Source: an uncultured Alphaproteobacteria bacterium
GTDB taxonomy: Bacteria; Pseudomonadota; Alphaproteobacteria; HIMB59
Assembly: GCA_902619375.1 (NCBI GenBank)
Contig: CACNEB010000006.1
Coordinates: forward strand, 1 to 64,000
Direction of reading: 5' to 3'
DNA length: 64,000 nt
Below, in pieces: positions 54,710 through 64,000 of the stretch. The notes under the pieces were generated by a model. The model saw only the letters and a list, made by a program, of their open reading frames with translations. It made no database searches and had not been told where the DNA came from. How positions within the stretch are numbered: position 1 is the stretch's first letter; the number at the start of each line of letters is the position of its first letter. Position numbers and translations under genes: made by a program.

Positions 54710-55288
54710 CTATGATTTTGAGGAGTGAGCGTATCTTGCTAGCATATCTACTTCAAGATTTAAAATTTCATTTTTCTTATATGTATGAATATCAGTATAT
54801 TTATACGTATGAGGTATGATCATACAATGACATTTATTTGCCTTAACTCCATTTATTGTAAGTGAAATACCATTTAGAGAAATAGAACCTTTTTGGACAA
54901 TAAATTTTTTAAGATTTTTTGGGAACTTAAAAGATAAGAACCAACTACTTCCAACTTTATATAATTCTTCAACAGAACAAGTGGTATCAATGTGACCAAA
55001 AACAAAATGACCAGAGATCTCATCACCAACTTTTAAAGATTTTTCTAAGTTTATTTTTTTTCCAACTTTCCAATATTTAGCGTTTGTTTTATTCATAGTT
55101 TCATATGAAATATCAGCTTTAAAGGTATTTTTATTTTTTGAAGTAACTGTTAAACAAATACCAGAACAACATATTGAAGAACCTAACTTATATCCTTTTA
55201 AAGAGGAATGAATTTCAACTACCAAAGATTTTTCTTTTCTAGATAGTTCTTTAATTTTACCTTGAGATTGAATTATTCCACTAAACAT
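54710..55288 (-). CDS. ribE: Riboflavin synthase, alpha type
   Basis: The 192-residue protein begins MFSGIIQSQGKI and has two homologous barrels: residues about 1-95 (GSSICCSGICLTV) and 97-190 (GSISLNGISLTING). The motif DEISGHFVFGHID joins them. It dismutates two lumazine molecules to riboflavin. It shares one base with the ribD stop upstream and precedes ribBA by 12 bases. Confidence 0.95.
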   Translation of the reverse strand: MFSGIIQSQGKIKELSRKEKSLVVEIHSSLKGYKLGSSICCSGICLTVTSKNKNTFKADISYETMNKTNAKYWKVGKKINLEKSLKVGDEISGHFVFGHIDTTCSVEELYKVGSSWFLSFKFPKNLKKFIVQKGSISLNGISLTINGVKANKCHCMIIPHTYKYTDIHTYKKNEILNLEVDMLARYAHSSKS

Positions 55289-56277
55289 TAATTTACAAAT
55301 TTATAAATTGTATCCTTTCCATATTGATAAGAAGATTTTAATTTAAAATTATTTTTTAAAGATTTCATTGATAAAAAGTATTTTTTACTAGAATTTTTTA
55401 TAATCATATTTGATTGGCAGACTATAATCTCATCAAATAAATTACAATTAAGAAAATATTTAAAAGTGCTAATTCCACCTTCGATAAGAATCGATTGAAC
55501 TTGTAAATTTCTAAATAAAGAAAAATCCTCATTTAATAATTTTTTGTAATCAACATTAAGTGACAAGTAATTTTTAATTTTATTTTTTTTATTTGAGATT
55601 ACGATTTTTTGTATGTTTTTTTCAACCCCCTGTAATCTACATGTTAATTTTGGTTTATCATCCAATAATGTGTTCATGCCAACACCAATAGCTTCATGTG
55701 ATAATCTCATCCGATGCATAAAATATTGAGTTTGTTCAGAGGTAATATTCTTAATTGTTGGACTTTTACTTAAACCATTTTTGGAGATAGCAATTTTGAG
55801 AGTAATAAAAGGCCTATTTAATGTTTGATGAGTGTAAAAATATTTATTAATTTTTTGAAATTTATCTAAAGATTTTGATGAGAGAATTACTTTGATATTT
55901 TGCTGCTTTAAAAATTTGATACCCTTTCCTTTTATATTTGGGTTTGGATCTAATGAGCTTATAAAAACTTTTTTTATTCCAGCATTGGCAATTGCTTTTG
56001 CGCAACAGCTTTTATTTTTATAACAAGGTTCTAAACTAATATACATAACAGTTTTATTATTTATTTCTTTTTTAGATAACTTATTTAAGGCGTTAATTTC
56101 TGCATGTGGCCTACCATTTTTTGATGTCAAACCATAACTAAGTATAATTCCTTTTGAAGACTTAGAGTAGTCTACTATTAAACATGCAACTGAGGGGTTT
56201 TTGCCAGTTAATCCAATATTTTTCATAGATAAGTTATTAACACTTTGGAGATAGTTTGAGTGATTAATACTAATCAA
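55288..56277 (-). CDS. ribD: Bifunctional riboflavin deaminase/reductase RibD
   Basis: The 329-residue protein has a CMP/dCMP-type deaminase domain (about 1-145) with GRPHAEINAL (His, Glu) and SLEPCYKNKSCCAKA (zinc cysteines), and a reductase domain (about 150-329) with LKIAISKNG and ILIEGGISTF. The loop between the zinc cysteines is shorter than usual. It is flanked by nrdR and ribE in the usual order. Confidence 0.93.
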   Translation of the reverse strand: MISINHSNYLQSVNNLSMKNIGLTGKNPSVACLIVDYSKSSKGIILSYGLTSKNGRPHAEINALNKLSKKEINNKTVMYISLEPCYKNKSCCAKAIANAGIKKVFISSLDPNPNIKGKGIKFLKQQNIKVILSSKSLDKFQKINKYFYTHQTLNRPFITLKIAISKNGLSKSPTIKNITSEQTQYFMHRMRLSHEAIGVGMNTLLDDKPKLTCRLQGVEKNIQKIVISNKKNKIKNYLSLNVDYKKLLNEDFSLFRNLQVQSILIEGGISTFKYFLNCNLFDEIIVCQSNMIIKNSSKKYFLSMKSLKNNFKLKSSYQYGKDTIYKFVN

Positions 56278-56280
56278 ATT

Positions 56281-56739
56281 TTATTTATTATCTATTGTAT
56301 CTAAAAACTGCTCGAAATCTTTAGTTTCTCTGAAATCTCTATAAACAGAAGCAAATCTCACATAAGCTACTTTATCGATTGTATAAAGAGCTTTCATGAC
56401 AGCCTCACCTATAACATTTGAACTAATCTCGTTTTCACCCATACCCTCAACATCGTTTACTATTCTAGAAATAAGTTTTTCTTTAGCATCAGTATCAACA
56501 GGTCTTTTGCGTAATGCCAACTCAACAGATTTTGCTATTTTGTCTCTGTCAAAATTTACCTTATCTCCATCTTTTTTAACAACAACTATTTCTCTAAACT
56601 GAATTCTTTCATGTGTTGTAAATCTACCTTTACAATCAATACAAACTCTTCTTCTCCTAATTACGGAACCATTTTCTGATGGTCTTGAGTCTAAAACAGA
56701 TGTCTCTTTGTTTTTGTCAATACAAAAAGGACATTTCAT
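56281..56739 (-). CDS. nrdR: Transcriptional repressor NrdR
   Basis: The 152-residue protein has a zinc ribbon with Cys3/Cys6 (CPFC) and Cys31/Cys34 region (CIDCKGRF) and RRRRVC, then an ATP-cone domain (about 50-145) beginning VVVKKDGDKVNFDRDKI. NrdR senses dATP/ATP and represses ribonucleotide reductase genes. It lies between glyA and ribD, the normal alphaproteobacterial position. Confidence 0.96.
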   Translation of the reverse strand: MKCPFCIDKNKETSVLDSRPSENGSVIRRRRVCIDCKGRFTTHERIQFREIVVVKKDGDKVNFDRDKIAKSVELALRKRPVDTDAKEKLISRIVNDVEGMGENEISSNVIGEAVMKALYTIDKVAYVRFASVYRDFRETKDFEQFLDTIDNK

Positions 56740-56744
56740 CAGAT

Positions 56745-58019
56745 CTAATAAATTGGGTATTTAGAGCAAAGATCTTGAACTTCTTTATTAATAGAACTTT
56801 CAAGCATTGAAATATCAGAGTTAGATACTGAGAGATTATTAATAATCGTTGATATTTTCTCTCCAATAAACTTAAACTCTTCTTCTTTAAAACCTCTAGT
56901 TGTTGCAGCTGGAGATCCTAATCTAATGCCTGAAGTGATAGTTGGAGGGTTTGGATCATTTGCAACACCATTTTTGTTACAAGTCATTCCCGCTCTCTCT
57001 AAACTCTCTTCTGCATCTTTACCTGTTACATTTTTTGATCTTAAATCTACTAAAACCATATGAGAGTCTGTTCCACCGGTGACAATATCTATTCCGTTTG
57101 ACATGAGAACTTCACCAAGAATTGATGCGTTCTTTTTTACTTGTTGAATGTATGTTTTAAACTCTGGTTGAAGGGCTTCTCCAAAAGCAACAGCTTTAGC
57201 TGCAATTACGTGCATAAGTGGCCCACCTTGCAAACCAGGAAAAACAGAACTATTAAATTTCTTTCCAAGGTCTAAATCATTTGAAAGTATCATACCCCCT
57301 CTTGGACCTCTAATAGTCTTGTGAGTTGTAGATGTAACCACATGAGCGTGTGGCAATGGATCTGGGTATTCTTTAGCAGCAACCAAACCTGAGTAGTGTG
57401 CCATGTCAACTAGTAAATAAGCTTCAATCTTATCTGCAATCTCTCTAAATTTTTTAAAATCGATATTTCTTGGATAAGCTGAACCACCAGCAATAATCAA
57501 TGTCGGTTTATGTTCAATAGCTAATCTTTCAACTTCATCATAATCTATTAAGGAAGTTTCTGGATTTATACCATATTGAACAGCGTTAAAATATTTTCCA
57601 GATTGATTTGGTCTCGAACCATGTGTTAAGTGACCACCTGCATCTAAAGACATTCCTAAAATAGTGTCACCTGGTTTAATCAGTGCTAAAAATACAGCTT
57701 GGTTAGCTTGAGCGCCAGAGTGAGGTTGAACATTAGCATAACTGCATCCATACAATTGTTTCAAACGGTCAATTGCTAAATTTTCAGCTATATCTACGAA
57801 CTCACAACCACCATAGTATCTTTTAGCACTATAACCCTCGGCATATTTATTAGTCATGATAGAACCTTGTGCTTCAAGAACAGCTTTAGAGACAATATTC
57901 TCAGAAGCAATTAATTCGATTTGGTTCTGTTGCCTTGAAAGTTCTTGTGAAATACTCTGATATAAATCTTTATCTGCGTGTTCTAGGTTACTAGAAAAAA
58001 AATTCTCACTAAGTGTCAT
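56745..58019 (-). CDS. glyA: Serine hydroxymethyltransferase
   Basis: The 424-residue PLP enzyme has [19 protein letters not shown] (36-54), [30 protein letters not shown], and the PLP lysine motif [16 protein letters not shown]. It interconverts serine and glycine with methylene-THF. It overlaps rpiB by 4 bases. It may link the betaine and formyl one-carbon routes of this window to serine. Confidence 0.98.
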   Translation of the reverse strand: MTLSENFFSSNLEHADKDLYQSISQELSRQQNQIELIASENIVSKAVLEAQGSIMTNKYAEGYSAKRYYGGCEFVDIAENLAIDRLKQLYGCSYANVQPHSGAQANQAVFLALIKPGDTILGMSLDAGGHLTHGSRPNQSGKYFNAVQYGINPETSLIDYDEVERLAIEHKPTLIIAGGSAYPRNIDFKKFREIADKIEAYLLVDMAHYSGLVAAKEYPDPLPHAHVVTSTTHKTIRGPRGGMILSNDLDLGKKFNSSVFPGLQGGPLMHVIAAKAVAFGEALQPEFKTYIQQVKKNASILGEVLMSNGIDIVTGGTDSHMVLVDLRSKNVTGKDAEESLERAGMTCNKNGVANDPNPPTITSGIRLGSPAATTRGFKEEEFKFIGEKISTIINNLSVSNSDISMLESSINKEVQDLCSKYPIY

Positions 58020-58456
58020 AGTTGCGATATTCTCCTTAAATGTCTCCCTTTGTCAAATTCTGTTTTAAAATAGGCGTTGAGCATAGCAAAAATATTTTTT
58101 TTTACAAAAGATCTTCCTTTTAAACAAATAACATTACTATCATTATGTTTTCTAGTCATTTTTGCTGTTTGTGCGTCATGACAAAGCGATGCCCTTATAT
58201 GCTTATGCCTATTTGCACTAATACTTACTCCTATTCCAGAGCCACAGATCAAGATGCCCATGCTGGATTTATTGATTTTTTTACATAATGTTTTTGCAAA
58301 TTTTGGATAATCAACAGATTTATCGGAATTAGTGCCTAAATCGAAGAAATTAAATTTTTTTTTAGACAAATATTCACTGATAATTAAAGATTTTAATTTA
58401 AAGCCTGCATGGTCAGAGGCTATATATATTGTTTTAATTTTTCCTGGCAATATCAT
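58016..58456 (-). CDS. rpiB: Ribose-5-phosphate isomerase B
   Basis: The 146-residue protein shows [13 protein letters not shown] (10-22), [34 protein letters not shown] with catalytic Cys71, and [18 protein letters not shown], here [11 protein letters not shown]. It isomerises ribose-5-P and ribulose-5-P. It overlaps recO by 23 bases and glyA by 4. Confidence 0.93.
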   Translation of the reverse strand: MILPGKIKTIYIASDHAGFKLKSLIISEYLSKKKFNFFDLGTNSDKSVDYPKFAKTLCKKINKSSMGILICGSGIGVSISANRHKHIRASLCHDAQTAKMTRKHNDSNVICLKGRSFVKKNIFAMLNAYFKTEFDKGRHLRRISQL

Positions 58457-59066
58457 TTCTAGAAAAAGGTAGATTAATATTCAAATTAATCAATACTCTG
58501 TTGATTATTCTACTCATAAAATCAAAAAAAACTAATTGATCATCCTTGTTATCTTTCAAATATTCATAAATATCTTCATTAGTTTTTAGATTTATATTAT
58601 CTTGGAAATTGAGAACTTTTTTTAGAATATTTTCGTTGAAATCAGGTTGATAGCCTGAAGCTTTTAAAATTTCAAGCTCAAGTAATAATAGCTCAGGTAA
58701 ATAATTAGACCTATCATTCAGTTTAGAAATCAATAACAAATAATAACTTATAACATTAGAATTTTGATCAGCTAAAAATAATAATTTATTGATTAAAAAA
58801 CAAAAATAATCGATTGCCTTCAACTCGTATTTAGAAAATAAAAACCATTTAAATGTATTTATGGATGTTGATGAAATGCAAACATTACTTTTATCAAATT
58901 CAATATTATTAAATGATCCTTTTACATAACTAGTATTTTTTTTTTTTGATTTTCCTCCAAAAACTACAAGAGATTTTTGTCCATACTCAGAAGAATAAAC
59001 TGATACACTTAAATGATTATCTTTAAAATTTTCAACTTTAGTTATTATAGCATCTGTTTTATACAA
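58434..59066 (-). CDS. recO: DNA repair protein RecO
   Basis: The 210-residue protein has an N-terminal OB-fold (about 1-80) with TDAIITKVENFKDNHLSVSVYSS-like start and GGKSKKK, and a C-terminal helical domain, without the zinc cysteines of some members. It mediates RecA loading with RecR. The sequence is divergent but its place after rnc agrees with the conserved order. The usual era gene between rnc and recO is missing; they overlap by 8 bases. Confidence 0.8.
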   Translation of the reverse strand: MYKTDAIITKVENFKDNHLSVSVYSSEYGQKSLVVFGGKSKKKNTSYVKGSFNNIEFDKSNVCISSTSINTFKWFLFSKYELKAIDYFCFLINKLLFLADQNSNVISYYLLLISKLNDRSNYLPELLLLELEILKASGYQPDFNENILKKVLNFQDNINLKTNEDIYEYLKDNKDDQLVFFDFMSRIINRVLINLNINLPFSRNDIARKN

Positions 59067-59724
59067 TAGAATATTTACTTAATTTATTGATGACTTTAAT
59101 CATTTTTTTTGCAGCTAAAATTTCAGCTTTTTGTTTTGAAACTCCTTCTGCTACTACTTCATTATCTTTAATTTTCAATGATACTAAAAATTTAGGTTTA
59201 TGTTTTGTACCAGACTCTTCAATTAATTTATAAAGAGGAATAGTTTTATATTTCTTTTGACAATATTCTTGTATAAATGTTTTGGGATCTTTTTGTGGAA
59301 GTGTATCCAATTCATCTTTCCATAGTTCCATTATTAATTTTTTTGAAAACACTAAACCTTTACTTGTGTAAACAAATCCAATTAGAGCCTCCAAAGCATC
59401 AGCGTATATAGAATTTTTATTTGAGTTGGGGTCAAGTTGATGTTTAAAAATTGTACCTAGGCTATTTTTTCTGAATATTTTGGCTAAAGTATTTGTATTA
59501 ACAAGATGAATGAACCTTCTTGAAATCTCATCTAAAGTATTATGTGAATAAGTAGTCGTCAAATATTCTGAAATTACTAAGCCTAAAACTCTGTCTCCTA
59601 GAAACTCATATTTTTGAAAAGGTTTATCAGCGTTTTTTTTTGATTTTTCAAAACTGTCGTGTTCTATGCTTTTGTCAAAACCCTTAAGGCTTTTAATTAT
59701 TTTGAAAATTTGTGTTTTGTTCAA
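59059..59724 (-). CDS. rnc: Ribonuclease III
   Basis: The 221-residue protein has the RNase III signature around residue 40-50 (KYEFLGDRVLGLVISEYL, with Glu and Asp ligands), DALEALIGFVYTSKG as the second metal site, and a C-terminal double-strand RNA-binding domain (about 150-221) with HKPKFLVSLKI and AEILAAKKMI. It matures rRNA. It follows lepB by 5 bases. Confidence 0.95.
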   Translation of the reverse strand: MNKTQIFKIIKSLKGFDKSIEHDSFEKSKKNADKPFQKYEFLGDRVLGLVISEYLTTTYSHNTLDEISRRFIHLVNTNTLAKIFRKNSLGTIFKHQLDPNSNKNSIYADALEALIGFVYTSKGLVFSKKLIMELWKDELDTLPQKDPKTFIQEYCQKKYKTIPLYKLIEESGTKHKPKFLVSLKIKDNEVVAEGVSKQKAEILAAKKMIKVINKLSKYSIV

Positions 59725-59729
59725 AATAT

Positions 59730-60512
59730 CTATTTGATTACGCTAAATAGCCTATCATATCTGATATGAAAGGGTAAATTCCAAAATTTTGAGAAAGAAA
59801 AATCTGTATCAACAGAGAACCAAATAAACCATACTTTTCCAACAATATTCTCTTTGGGGACAAAACCCACCCCACTAATTACTCTACTATCTGATGAATT
59901 ATCTCTGTTATCGCCCATAAAAAAGAATTTGTCTTTTGGTATTTTGAATTCAGATGTATTATCGAGTGTGGTAACTGTGGTAAAACGTTTTTGAACTTTC
60001 TTTGAATTTTCATCATAAAATTTATCAATCCTTCCATTAAGTACTTCGTAATCGTTTTCTAAAAACCTAGGAAAATTATAATCTAATTCTTTATCATTGA
60101 AATTTTCTATTCGTTTTTGAGGCACCTTTTGAAAATCTAACTCGCCATTAGCTTTAATGTAAATATGGCCATCGACTATTTTAATTGTCTCTCCTGGTAA
60201 CCCGATTAATCTTTTAACATAATTTATGTTTTCTTGACCTGGTAACTTAAATACTATTATGTCACCTCTTTCAGGATTACTCTCAAATATTTTTCCTTTA
60301 AAAGGAGGAATGCCAAAAGGAAACGAGTATCTTGAGTAACCATAGTTCCATTTAGATACAAATAAAAAATCTCCAACTAGCAAGTTTGGTTTCATGGATC
60401 CAGAGGGAATTTTAAATGGCTCGATAGCAAAAGTTCTAATTATACCCGCAATTATTAAAGCCCAAAAAAGCGCTTTAAAATTATTAATTAAAGATGATTT
60501 AATTTTGCTCAA
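59730..60512 (-). CDS. lepB: Signal peptidase I
   Basis: The 260-residue membrane protease has one N-terminal helix, then PFKIPSGSMKPNLLVGDFLFV with the catalytic Ser, and INYVKRLIGLPGE with the catalytic Lys, plus KFFFMGDNRDNSSDSR. It removes signal peptides such as that of TctC. It overlaps acpS by 14 bases. Confidence 0.97.
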   Translation of the reverse strand: MSKIKSSLINNFKALFWALIIAGIIRTFAIEPFKIPSGSMKPNLLVGDFLFVSKWNYGYSRYSFPFGIPPFKGKIFESNPERGDIIVFKLPGQENINYVKRLIGLPGETIKIVDGHIYIKANGELDFQKVPQKRIENFNDKELDYNFPRFLENDYEVLNGRIDKFYDENSKKVQKRFTTVTTLDNTSEFKIPKDKFFFMGDNRDNSSDSRVISGVGFVPKENIVGKVWFIWFSVDTDFSFSKFWNLPFHIRYDRLFSVIK

Positions 60513-60867
60513 TAATTACCGACGCAATCGAGTATAATTTTGTATCTGTTAGGCTAACATGAATTACATATTTTCCAAAAGTTTCGTTTAAATAGCTTTC
60601 AAGTTTATTTTTAAGAGAAATAACTGGTTTACCAAATTTATCTCTACCAACCATAATATTGTTCGGGTAACAGGGAAATCTAAAACCTAAACCAATACTT
60701 TTGGAAAAAGCCTCTTTAATTGCAAAATTATTTGCTAATAAATTTGTATTAATTAATTTGAATTGATCATTTAAAAAATATTTTGATATGAAACTATTTT
60801 TATATTTTGCATAGATATTTTTGACTCTATCTATCTCAACTAAATCTATACCATGACCAATAATCAT
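60499..60867 (-). CDS. acpS: Holo-[acyl-carrier-protein] synthase
   Basis: The 122-residue protein begins IIGHGIDLVEIDRVKNIY, with the metal Asp near residue 8, and has FAIKEAFSKSIGLG, the second metal Glu motif. It attaches phosphopantetheine to ACP. It overlaps pdxJ by 4 bases and lepB by 14. Confidence 0.93.
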   Translation of the reverse strand: MIIGHGIDLVEIDRVKNIYAKYKNSFISKYFLNDQFKLINTNLLANNFAIKEAFSKSIGLGFRFPCYPNNIMVGRDKFGKPVISLKNKLESYLNETFGKYVIHVSLTDTKLYSIASVIIEQN

Positions 60868-61571
60868 TTTTTTATTAAATTTCTAAAAGTATCTATGGTC
60901 TTAATAAGTGAGATAAATATAGCTTCAGATATTATAAAATGACCAATATGAACAGTATCAACATATTTTCTTTTTTTTATAAACTTTATATTTTTAAAAT
61001 TTAAACCATGTCCTACATTTACAATTAATTTCTTAGAGTTAGCATATTCAATCATTTCATTAATTTGATTGATTTTGGATTTTTTAATAACTTTTTTATC
61101 TAAACTACCAGTATGTAATTCTACAGTATCAAAACCTAAATTTTTAGCTAAATTAATCATTTTTTTTGTTGGGTTTATAAATGCACTTAATTGTATATTT
61201 TTTTTTCTAGAAATTTTTAATAATTTTTTTAATTTTGTTTGTGATATTTTATTTAAATTAAGACCACCCTCTGTTGTAATTTCATTTCTTTTTTCTGGAA
61301 CAATGCAAATAAATTTTGGATTAATCTTGCTAGCTATTTTTATCATCTCTTCTGTAAGCGCCATTTCAAGGTTAATAGGAATTTTAGAATATTTTTTTAA
61401 TTCAAAGAGATCTTTATCTTTTATATGCCTCCTATCTTCTCTCAAATGAACGGTTAGTGTATCTATTTTTGCTTCTTGACAGACTTTTAATGCTCTAAGT
61501 AAATTTGGATTGTTTTGACCCCTAGCATTACGGAGCGTAGCTATATGATCTATATTGACACCTAGTTTCAT
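60864..61571 (-). CDS. pdxJ: Pyridoxine 5'-phosphate synthase
   Basis: The 235-residue TIM barrel begins KLGVNIDHIATLRNARG (2-18), with TVHLREDRRHIKDKDL, FICIVPEKRNEITTEGGL and VNVGHGLNFKN, all diagnostic. It makes pyridoxine phosphate from DXP and aminoacetone phosphate. It shares one base with the rsh stop and overlaps acpS by 4. Confidence 0.97.
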   Translation of the reverse strand: MKLGVNIDHIATLRNARGQNNPNLLRALKVCQEAKIDTLTVHLREDRRHIKDKDLFELKKYSKIPINLEMALTEEMIKIASKINPKFICIVPEKRNEITTEGGLNLNKISQTKLKKLLKISRKKNIQLSAFINPTKKMINLAKNLGFDTVELHTGSLDKKVIKKSKINQINEMIEYANSKKLIVNVGHGLNFKNIKFIKKRKYVDTVHIGHFIISEAIFISLIKTIDTFRNLIKK

Positions 61572-63712
61572 TAATAATTAATTGACTGTCTTTTAACTTT
61601 ATCAACTTGGCTTAAAGTTTTCATTTCGGCAAGAACAAATTTTAGTTTATCAGAACTTTCAATACTTATATCAATAATAAATGTGTAAACTTTTTTAGTT
61701 CTATTAGCGATACGAATATTTTCTATATTAATTCCATGTTTGTCAAAGATCGATGTAATACTAAATAGTGCTCCTGGTTGGTTTTTAATAACAATCTCTA
61801 TTCTTGAGTTAAATTCAGATTGATTTTCTCCTTCCCCCCACTCAGATTTATAAAAATTATCTTTATGATAATAACCTAAACTATCACAAATTGTAGTATG
61901 AACTACTAAACCTCGACCATAAGACATGATCGAAATGATACTGTCACCTTTGATAGGAGAACAACAAGTTGCGTAATTAACAGCAATACCATTTTCATAC
62001 CTTAATACATTTACTCTCTCTTCTTCTTCATTTGATTGAAAAATTTTTTTTACAATATTATTTTCCATTTCTTTAAACAATTTATCTAGTTCAGCTCTAG
62101 ATAAAAAACCTCTTCCAACATTTTCAAAGAGTTTATTTTTAAATTTAAAATCAGTTTTGGTTAAAATTTTGTTGAAAGTGCTTTCATCTGCAACGATATT
62201 TTTAGACTTTGCAATATAATTTAAAATATCTTTGCCAAGTATTTCAAACTCTCTTCTTCTTTTTGATCTAAAAAAATACCTTATTTTTTCTTTTACTTTT
62301 TCTTTTTTTACAAATCTAATCCATAAGGGAGAAATTGTTGTATTTTCATCAAGAATAATCTCAACTTGATCTCCATTATTCAGTTTTGTACTTAAAGGTG
62401 ACTCTTGTCCATTAATTATTGCTCCAGAACATCTATCGCCAATATCTGTGTGAATAGTGTATGCATAGTCAACTGGAGTAGAGTCAAGTGGAAGAGTAAA
62501 TAGTTCGCCTTTTGGTGAAAAAACATAGATTTGCTCATCAAAAAATTGTTGTGAAGTTTTATTTAGGATAAGATGTTGCTCATCTTTTTCCTCAACATAA
62601 TTTACAGCATCTCTCAACCAAGCATATACTCCCTCGCTTTGACTATCTTTATTTAAATATTTATATCTCCAATGTGCAGCTATGCCATTTTCAGCAATCA
62701 TATGCATAGCTCTTGATCTTATTTGTACTTCAAATATTTTTTTTTGGAAAATAAGATCAGAATGTATCGACCTATATCCATTAGGTTTAGGACTAGATAT
62801 ATAATCTTTTGTTCTTCCAACTTTTGCAGAAAAATTTCGGTGAATAATACCCAGAACTCTGTAACAATCTCTTGTTGATTTAGTGATAATCCTGACAGCA
62901 GCTATATCTGATATAGAATTTAAATCTGTATTTTTTTTATTTATTTTTTTCCAAATGGAGTAAGGATTTTTTTTTCGGTAATGTATCTCAGCATCAATAT
63001 CAGACTTGGAAAGTTGCTCCCTCATTAAATTTTCAAGATCAATAAATGAACCTTCCAAGTTTTTGAAGGTATTATCTATTTTGTCATTAATTCTGTTAAA
63101 AATATCTGGGTGTAAATTTTTAAAAGATATATTTTCTAAAATTGATTTCCAATTCTCAAATCCTAATCTTTGAGCAAGCGGGGCATAAATTAATAAAGTT
63201 TCATTACTAACTCTTTTTCTTTTTTCAACATCTTTAAAATAATGAATAGTTTTAATATTATGAAGCCTATCAGCTAATTTTATAATTAAAACTCTTATAT
63301 CTTTAGCAGTAGAAATTAATAATTTTCTGAAATTTTCGGCCTCTTTTTCTGATCTTGTAGTTTTTTTTTCTTCCAAAAAATCTATTTTAGTTAAACCATC
63401 AACGAGGCCAGATATTGCATCGCCAAAATTTTTTTTTAATTCATCTTTTGAAAATTCAGTATCTTCAATAACATCGTGTAGCAAACCAGTAATTACAGTT
63501 TCAGTGTCTAATTTTAATTCAATTAGTGATTTACATACTTCATATGGATGAATTATGTATGGATCTCCAGAGGCACGAAATTGATCCTTATGAGAATTTT
63601 CAGCAACCTCAATAGCTTTTACAAATAGATCCTCTCTAAAATTTTTGTCATATGATTCTAATGCAGATTTAAACTCGCTGTAACTCTTGTTGAAGTAGCT
63701 GGTTTGAAACAT
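61571..63712 (-). CDS. rsh: Bifunctional (p)ppGpp synthetase/hydrolase (RelA/SpoT family)
   Basis: The 713-residue protein has an HD hydrolase domain (about 25-190) with HPYEV, LLHDVIEDTEF and LADRLHNI; a synthetase domain (about 235-350) with DYISSPKPNGYRSIHSDL and FEVQIRSRA; a TGS domain (about 400-460) with VFSPKGELFTLP; and a C-terminal ACT domain. Both catalytic sites look intact, as expected of the single Rsh of Alphaproteobacteria. It follows rpoZ by 29 bases, the typical neighbour. Confidence 0.96.
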   Translation of the reverse strand: MFQTSYFNKSYSEFKSALESYDKNFREDLFVKAIEVAENSHKDQFRASGDPYIIHPYEVCKSLIELKLDTETVITGLLHDVIEDTEFSKDELKKNFGDAISGLVDGLTKIDFLEEKKTTRSEKEAENFRKLLISTAKDIRVLIIKLADRLHNIKTIHYFKDVEKRKRVSNETLLIYAPLAQRLGFENWKSILENISFKNLHPDIFNRINDKIDNTFKNLEGSFIDLENLMREQLSKSDIDAEIHYRKKNPYSIWKKINKKNTDLNSISDIAAVRIITKSTRDCYRVLGIIHRNFSAKVGRTKDYISSPKPNGYRSIHSDLIFQKKIFEVQIRSRAMHMIAENGIAAHWRYKYLNKDSQSEGVYAWLRDAVNYVEEKDEQHLILNKTSQQFFDEQIYVFSPKGELFTLPLDSTPVDYAYTIHTDIGDRCSGAIINGQESPLSTKLNNGDQVEIILDENTTISPLWIRFVKKEKVKEKIRYFFRSKRRREFEILGKDILNYIAKSKNIVADESTFNKILTKTDFKFKNKLFENVGRGFLSRAELDKLFKEMENNIVKKIFQSNEEEERVNVLRYENGIAVNYATCCSPIKGDSIISIMSYGRGLVVHTTICDSLGYYHKDNFYKSEWGEGENQSEFNSRIEIVIKNQPGALFSITSIFDKHGINIENIRIANRTKKVYTFIIDISIESSDKLKFVLAEMKTLSQVDKVKRQSINY

Positions 63713-63741
63713 CAGCTAAAATAATAAACTAAATATAACTT

Positions 63742-64000
63742 TTAATCTTCAAGAAGATGATCTTCGTTTTCTTCTTCTTTCTCTTGTACTAATTGATAAC
63801 TCTTAATAATGTCTTCTTTGACGTCTCCGACACTAATTTTTTCATCAGCAATTTCTCTAAGAGCTATGACCGTGCTTTTATCATTATCTAGTGGAACCTG
63901 GGCTTCATTACCTGCGTTAAGAACCTTTGCTCTGTGAGATGCAAGTAAAACTAAATCAAAAAGACTATCAACGTTCTTAGTACAATCTTCTACTGTAACT
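63742..64000 (-). CDS. rpoZ: RNA polymerase omega subunit, C-terminal part (5' end outside window)
   Basis: The minus strand from 63999 encodes [25 protein letters not shown], the conserved omega start lacking only the first few residues, then [20 protein letters not shown]. The sequence ends in an acidic tail [13 protein letters not shown] and TAA at 63742-63744. Omega assists polymerase assembly and ppGpp binding. The extended acidic tail is common in Alphaproteobacteria. It is followed by rsh, as usual. Confidence 0.93.
   Translation of the reverse strand, partial: VTVEDCTKNVDSLFDLVLLASHRAKVLNAGNEAQVPLDNDKSTVIALREIADEKISVGDVKEDIIKSYQLVQEKEEENEDHLLED

Noticed and set aside
1..64000. CRISPR arrays, insertion sequences and rRNA genes
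   Set aside because: No regularly spaced repeats, transposase ORFs or rRNA-like sequence were seen on either strand.

Overview
This AT-rich, densely packed window looks like the chromosome of a streamlined marine alphaproteobacterium. Lineage markers are a DUF1476 (F1-ATPase inhibitor zeta) gene, the alphaproteobacterial order rpoZ-rsh-pdxJ-acpS-lepB-rnc-recO and glyA-nrdR-ribD-ribE-ribBA-ribH-nusB-hppA, and the order bamE/plsX-ihfA-merR-tRNA-Pro. Glycine-betaine use, a TPP-riboswitch-controlled sodium-symporter and very short spacers recall the SAR11/HIMB59 (AEGEAN-169) type of genome, but the sequence alone does not fix the genus. No stretch longer than about 300 bases lacks a gene.

Layout. 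1-5949: end of alr, then an acyl-CoA dehydrogenase, a short malonyl-CoA-decarboxylase-like protein and the ETF/ETF-QO electron pathway. 6002-10986: a Nudix hydrolase and a glycine-betaine module (bhmT, a dimethylglycine/sarcosine dehydrogenase, a choline-kinase-like protein) whose electrons could enter the neighbouring ETF. 11017-15780: djlA, csp, and a thiamine salvage operon (transporter-thiM-thiE-thiD) under a TPP riboswitch. 15856-20675: mmsA, ATPase zeta, gloA, an EamA exporter, a class I amidotransferase, a LOG protein and chorismate mutase. 20676-27939: a ten-gene Mrp-type cation/proton antiporter operon with three antiporter modules and a split MrpA. 27949-35629: a co-directional catabolic run (tctC-tctB-tctA-gntR-ThDP lyase-frc-formyltransferase) carrying two matching palindromic operators. 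35817-40993: a quinone-reductase-like gene with sucCD, converging on panE-like and aminotransferase genes. 41095-46137: tRNA-Glu, recJ, glpX, hom, a small membrane protein, rpsI, rplM. 46241-48699: a 2.4-kb integrase-less island at tRNA-Pro, flanked by 47-bp direct repeats. 48732-64000: the conserved alphaproteobacterial housekeeping block down to partial rpoZ.

The two most notable systems are (a) a predicted GntR-controlled operon that would import an organic acid, activate it with a formyl-CoA/oxalate-type CoA-transferase, cleave it with a ThDP lyase and handle the formyl group with a stand-alone homologue of the formyl-tetrahydrofolate hydrolase domain; and (b) a miniature tRNA-Pro island encoding a membrane-anchored PLD-family protein, a duplicated-zinc-knuckle HNH nuclease, a small charged protein and a Rap1a/Tai-like secreted protein, with paired 7-mer sites near both ends but no recombinase. 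Three genes usually found in the conserved block (thiL, fabH, era) are missing from their normal slots, and the RibBA protein has a degenerate GTP cyclohydrolase II half.
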